The notes under the pieces are model-generated. The model was not told the origin of the DNA and did not search any database. It worked only from the letters and a program-made list of their open reading frames with translations. A stretch of 64,000 bases of DNA from an uncultured Erythrobacter sp. (GTDB lineage Bacteria; Pseudomonadota; Alphaproteobacteria; Sphingomonadales; Sphingomonadaceae): assembly GCA_947495695.1 (NCBI GenBank), contig CANLZP010000001.1, positions 1,199,069 through 1,263,068 of the forward strand, read 5' to 3'. Both the position numbers and the translations under genes were made by a program. The number at the start of each line of letters is the position of its first letter. Within the stretch, counting starts at the first letter, position 1. Of this stretch, positions 61,079 to 64,000 are shown one piece after another.

Positions 61079-64000
61079 CAGACGAGCCGACGCCCATTGC
61101 ACAAGACTCGCTGGACGAGGAGCGAGCTCGGCCGCTCGACCGATTTGGCGAGGTGTCCGACGAACGCGCACGCGACCGGTCGGGCATTATCGCGTTCATG
61201 GCGCGCAATGGAGTGGCCGCCAATCTCTTGATGCTGTTCATGCTGGTAGCCGGCTTCATTTCCTATTCCAGGATTGTTCAGGAAGTTTTCGCTGAAAACA
61301 GTCTGGATACGATTGCTGTCACGGTAAAATATCCGGGTGCGACGCCGGTTGAGATCGAAGAATCGATTGTTCAGCGACTGGAAGAGGCAGTTGAGGCGAT
61401 CGAAGATGTGAAGAAAGTGACCGCCGTGGCTCGCGAGGGGTCAGGCACGGTCAATGTCGAATTGGAATTGGGGGCCGATATGGCCCGCGCATTGGACGAT
61501 GTTAAGTCCGAGGTGGACCAGATCGACACCTTCCCTGTCGAGGCCGAAGAACCCGAGGTGCGCGAGCTGACGTCGAGGCAGGTGGTGCTGCGAATTGCGC
61601 TTTTCGGCGACGTGCCAGAACGCACATTGAAGGAAGCGGCATATTCGTTGGAGGATGCCATCGCCGCTCTGCCCGAGGTCAGCTATGTGCAGACCAGCGG
61701 CGTGCGCAATTATCAGATCTATGCCGATGTGCCGCAGGATCGCCTGCGCGCGCTCAATCTGTCGCTGACCGATGTCTCACGTATTGTCACAGCCAGCAGT
61801 CTGGATAGCCCGGCCGGATCGATCGATACCGCGACCGAAGAAGTGCGCGTGCGGACCGTCGGGCAGAATTATACGCAGCAAGACTTTGAAGACATCGTGC
61901 TGTTGTCGAGCGAATCCGGAGCCCTGCTGAGGCTGGGCGATGTGGCCGAAATCAACGACAGTTTTGAAGATGCCGACCGGATCACTCGCTTCAATGACAA
62001 GCCGGTTGCATTTGTTGACGTCTATCGAACCAGCGACGAGCGGGTCCTGGATGTGGCAAATGTGGTGAAGCAGTTGATGGCTGACGAATATTCATTGCCT
62101 CCAACGGTCAGCTATGCGGTCTGGGAAGACAGTTCAGTGTTGCTGGAAGACCGGCTCAGCCTGCTGCTGAAGAACGCCGTTCTGGGCTTGGTTCTGGTGC
62201 TGATCGCTCTGACGCTGTTCTTGGATATCAGGCTGGCATTGTGGACAGCGGTGGGCATCGGGGCGACCTTTACGGGCGCTATCTTCCTGCTCGAATATGC
62301 TGGCTCCAGCATCAATATGTTCTCGCTGTTCGGGTTTATCCTCGCCTTGGGCTTGGTGGTGGATGATGCGGTCGTGGTCGGCGAGAATATCTATGCCGAG
62401 CGCGAACGTGGCCGCACGGGCATGGGCGCTGCGATTGCCGGTGCTGAGCGTGTCAAAGTTCCCGTAATCTTCGCCGTTTTGACCACGATCGCCGCCTTCA
62501 GCCCCTTGCTGGCCGTTGGTGGAACAATCGGCAAGATTTTGTCCGATGTTCCCCTGGTCGTGCTGGCAGTACTGATCCTGTCCTTGCTGGAGTGCCTGCT
62601 GGTATTGCCCCACCATTTGTCGCATTTGCCAGCCGCTGGAACGATCGCGCGCAGTTCGGTCAATCGCTTCTTTGAACGTGTCCGTAAAGCAGTCGACAAG
62701 CGGCTGAAGGCCTTCATTGATGGTCCGCTGGACAGAGCCTTGCAATTTGCCGTTGGTGCGCCGTCTGTTATTCTTTCGGGCGCGGTTGCATTGCTGATTG
62801 TGTTCGTAGCGATGGTGCCGGCGGGTATCATCAAATTCGCCTTCTTCCCCGATATTGAAGCGGATCTGGTAACCGCATCATTGGAGATGCCCGCGGGCTC
62901 AACCATAAACCGCACAACGGAAGTGGCTGAGCATATCGAGCGGGCTGGAGACCGTGCAATTGCGCGTTTTGCGAGCGAGGGTGAAGGCCAACCCGGCTTC
63001 GTGGATGCTACCTACATGAGCGTTGGCCTGCGCCAGATTTTCAATGGACCGGAGGGCACATCTGAACAGGTTCGCCCAAATATAGCCGATCTTAGGATTG
63101 CCTTGATTCCTTCGGGCGATCGGACCATCTCGGCAGCCCAGATTGAACAAGCATGGCGCGAGGAAATCGGCGATGTGCCCGAGGCGCGCACGCTGACGGT
63201 TAGTTCGTCCCTGCTGTCTCTGGGGGCTCCGGTGAATGTGCAGATATCGCACCCGGATGACGCTGCGTTGGACCAGATCCGTCTACGCATTATGGATGGC
63301 ATCGGCCGGCTTGGTGGAACCTTTGACATCGAGAGTGATCAGGACGCCGGGCTGCGTGAGATTGAACTGCGCCTCAAGCCATCGGCGCGCACTTTGGGCG
63401 TGACGCTGAGCGATGTTGCAACGCAGGTGCGTGCAGCTTTCTTCGGCGCAGAGGCTGTGCGGGTTCAGCGCGGCCGCGAGGATGTACGTGTTTACGTCCG
63501 TCTGCCAGAAACCGAACGCAATTCGATCGCCGATATTGAACGGTTCCGTATTCGGGTGCCGGGCGGATTTACCTCCGTTGGGGCTATTGCCGATGCATCC
63601 TTCACCCAGGCACCTTCGCAGATTAAGCGCGAAAATGGTCTGAGGGTGGTGACGATCTCGGCCGATGTGGATGATGATGTAATCACCGGCCAAGAGGCGA
63701 CGCGCGTTTTGGAGCAAGAAATACTGCCCGGTATTCAGCGGGACTATCCTAGGCTGCAATATAAGTTTGGTGGTCAGCAGGAAGAGCAGCAAGAAAGCTT
63801 TGGTGACATTGGTTCAGCCTTCGCGCTGGCCTTGGTCGTGATCTATGCTTTGTTGGCCATTCCGTTCAAATCCTACACCCAGCCCCTGATCATTATGGCC
63901 GCCATTCCGTTCGGATTGGTCGGAGCATTGGTGGGACACCTGTTGCTGGGTATTCCGCTCGGGATATTGTCGGTGTTTGGCATTGTCGCGCTGTCCGGGG
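61075..64000 (+). CDS. RND efflux permease (AcrB/AcrD family), incomplete at window end
   Basis: The gene starts at an ATG overlapping the adaptor stop (ATGA) and stays open to the last base, about 975 codons; the full family length is 1000-1100. The ORF track misses it because it has no stop. It begins MTDEPTPIAQDSL with an unusually long polar N-terminus (about 40 aa) before the first helix (VAANLLMLFMLVAGFISY). VKYPGATPVEIEESI follows, and the proton-relay motif GLVVDDAVVVGENI lies in TM4. It should pump hydrophobic or amphipathic compounds by proton antiport. Confidence 0.95.
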   Translation, partial: MTDEPTPIAQDSLDEERARPLDRFGEVSDERARDRSGIIAFMARNGVAANLLMLFMLVAGFISYSRIVQEVFAENSLDTIAVTVKYPGATPVEIEESIVQRLEEAVEAIEDVKKVTAVAREGSGTVNVELELGADMARALDDVKSEVDQIDTFPVEAEEPEVRELTSRQVVLRIALFGDVPERTLKEAAYSLEDAIAALPEVSYVQTSGVRNYQIYADVPQDRLRALNLSLTDVSRIVTASSLDSPAGSIDTATEEVRVRTVGQNYTQQDFEDIVLLSSESGALLRLGDVAEINDSFEDADRITRFNDKPVAFVDVYRTSDERVLDVANVVKQLMADEYSLPPTVSYAVWEDSSVLLEDRLSLLLKNAVLGLVLVLIALTLFLDIRLALWTAVGIGATFTGAIFLLEYAGSSINMFSLFGFILALGLVVDDAVVVGENIYAERERGRTGMGAAIAGAERVKVPVIFAVLTTIAAFSPLLAVGGTIGKILSDVPLVVLAVLILSLLECLLVLPHHLSHLPAAGTIARSSVNRFFERVRKAVDKRLKAFIDGPLDRALQFAVGAPSVILSGAVALLIVFVAMVPAGIIKFAFFPDIEADLVTASLEMPAGSTINRTTEVAEHIERAGDRAIARFASEGEGQPGFVDATYMSVGLRQIFNGPEGTSEQVRPNIADLRIALIPSGDRTISAAQIEQAWREEIGDVPEARTLTVSSSLLSLGAPVNVQISHPDDAALDQIRLRIMDGIGRLGGTFDIESDQDAGLREIELRLKPSARTLGVTLSDVATQVRAAFFGAEAVRVQRGREDVRVYVRLPETERNSIADIERFRIRVPGGFTSVGAIADASFTQAPSQIKRENGLRVVTISADVDDDVITGQEATRVLEQEILPGIQRDYPRLQYKFGGQQEEQQESFGDIGSAFALALVVIYALLAIPFKSYTQPLIIMAAIPFGLVGALVGHLLLGIPLGILSVFGIVALSG

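Overview
This 64 kb window looks like a chromosomal segment of an alphaproteobacterium of the order Sphingomonadales, probably close to Erythrobacteraceae. This is inferred from gene content, not from a database search. Supporting signs are moderately high GC, large TonB-dependent receptors, paired acyl-CoA dehydrogenases, a tol-pal operon in alphaproteobacterial order, a hisB-H-A-F-E cluster, an alphaproteobacterial-type SspB and a single long Rel/Spo protein. There is no sign of phage, plasmid, insertion sequence or CRISPR.

Layout. (1) 0.1-6.1 kb: a GPH-type transporter diverges from an acyl-CoA catabolic operon (two acyl-CoA dehydrogenases, an SDR, a small membrane protein and a membrane desaturase). 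(2) 6.1-17 kb is housekeeping: gmk, a small hydrophobic-segment protein and sspB on the minus strand; then hisB-hisH-hisA-(unknown)-hisF-hisE-(cupin)-HIT; then ybgC-tolQ-tolR-tolA-tolB-pal. Two GC-rich structured elements sit before ybgC and between tolQ and tolR. (3) 17-22.7 kb is accessory: a J-domain protein with a Cys/His-rich N-terminus, an FlbD-like small protein, a SET-domain methyltransferase, a membrane-anchored fumarylacetoacetase-like protein, and a membrane protein/Xre regulator/hydrolase operon behind a tandem palindromic operator. (4) 22.7-36.5 kb is metabolic and housekeeping: cystathionine gamma-synthase-like gene, purT and SDR; an SLC13 permease; DUF547; infC with a clear terminator; pdeM diverging from hemF across a perfect FNR box; a GH16 lipoprotein; relA/spoT; VOC and DUF1905 proteins; a periplasmic cyclophilin; and tRNA-Ser(GGA).

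(5) 36.9-50.3 kb is the most distinctive part. A 1070-residue TonB receptor ends at a strong terminator. It is followed by a sulfotransferase, a TPR-sulfotransferase fusion and a flavin-dependent tryptophan-halogenase family protein with all key motifs. Next come an Lrp/AsnC regulator and a divergent, genuine indoleamine 2,3-dioxygenase, an MFS transporter and a second pair of acyl-CoA dehydrogenases. (6) 50.3-57.5 kb: a 2,4-dienoyl-CoA reductase-like flavoprotein diverges from a carotenoid oxygenase, TonB receptor and esterase operon. (7) 57.6 kb to the end: a TetR-controlled tripartite RND efflux operon whose inner-membrane pump runs off the window.

How the genes work together. The two ends and the 47-57 kb region look like uptake and beta-oxidation-type breakdown of hydrophobic carboxylic or isoprenoid compounds. 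The 36.9-46 kb region combines outer-membrane uptake, sulfation, halogenation and tryptophan ring opening; its substrate cannot be read from the sequence. Several promoters could be read directly. Three of them (lrp, hisB, tetR) place the start codon six bases after the -10 box, which suggests leaderless mRNAs.
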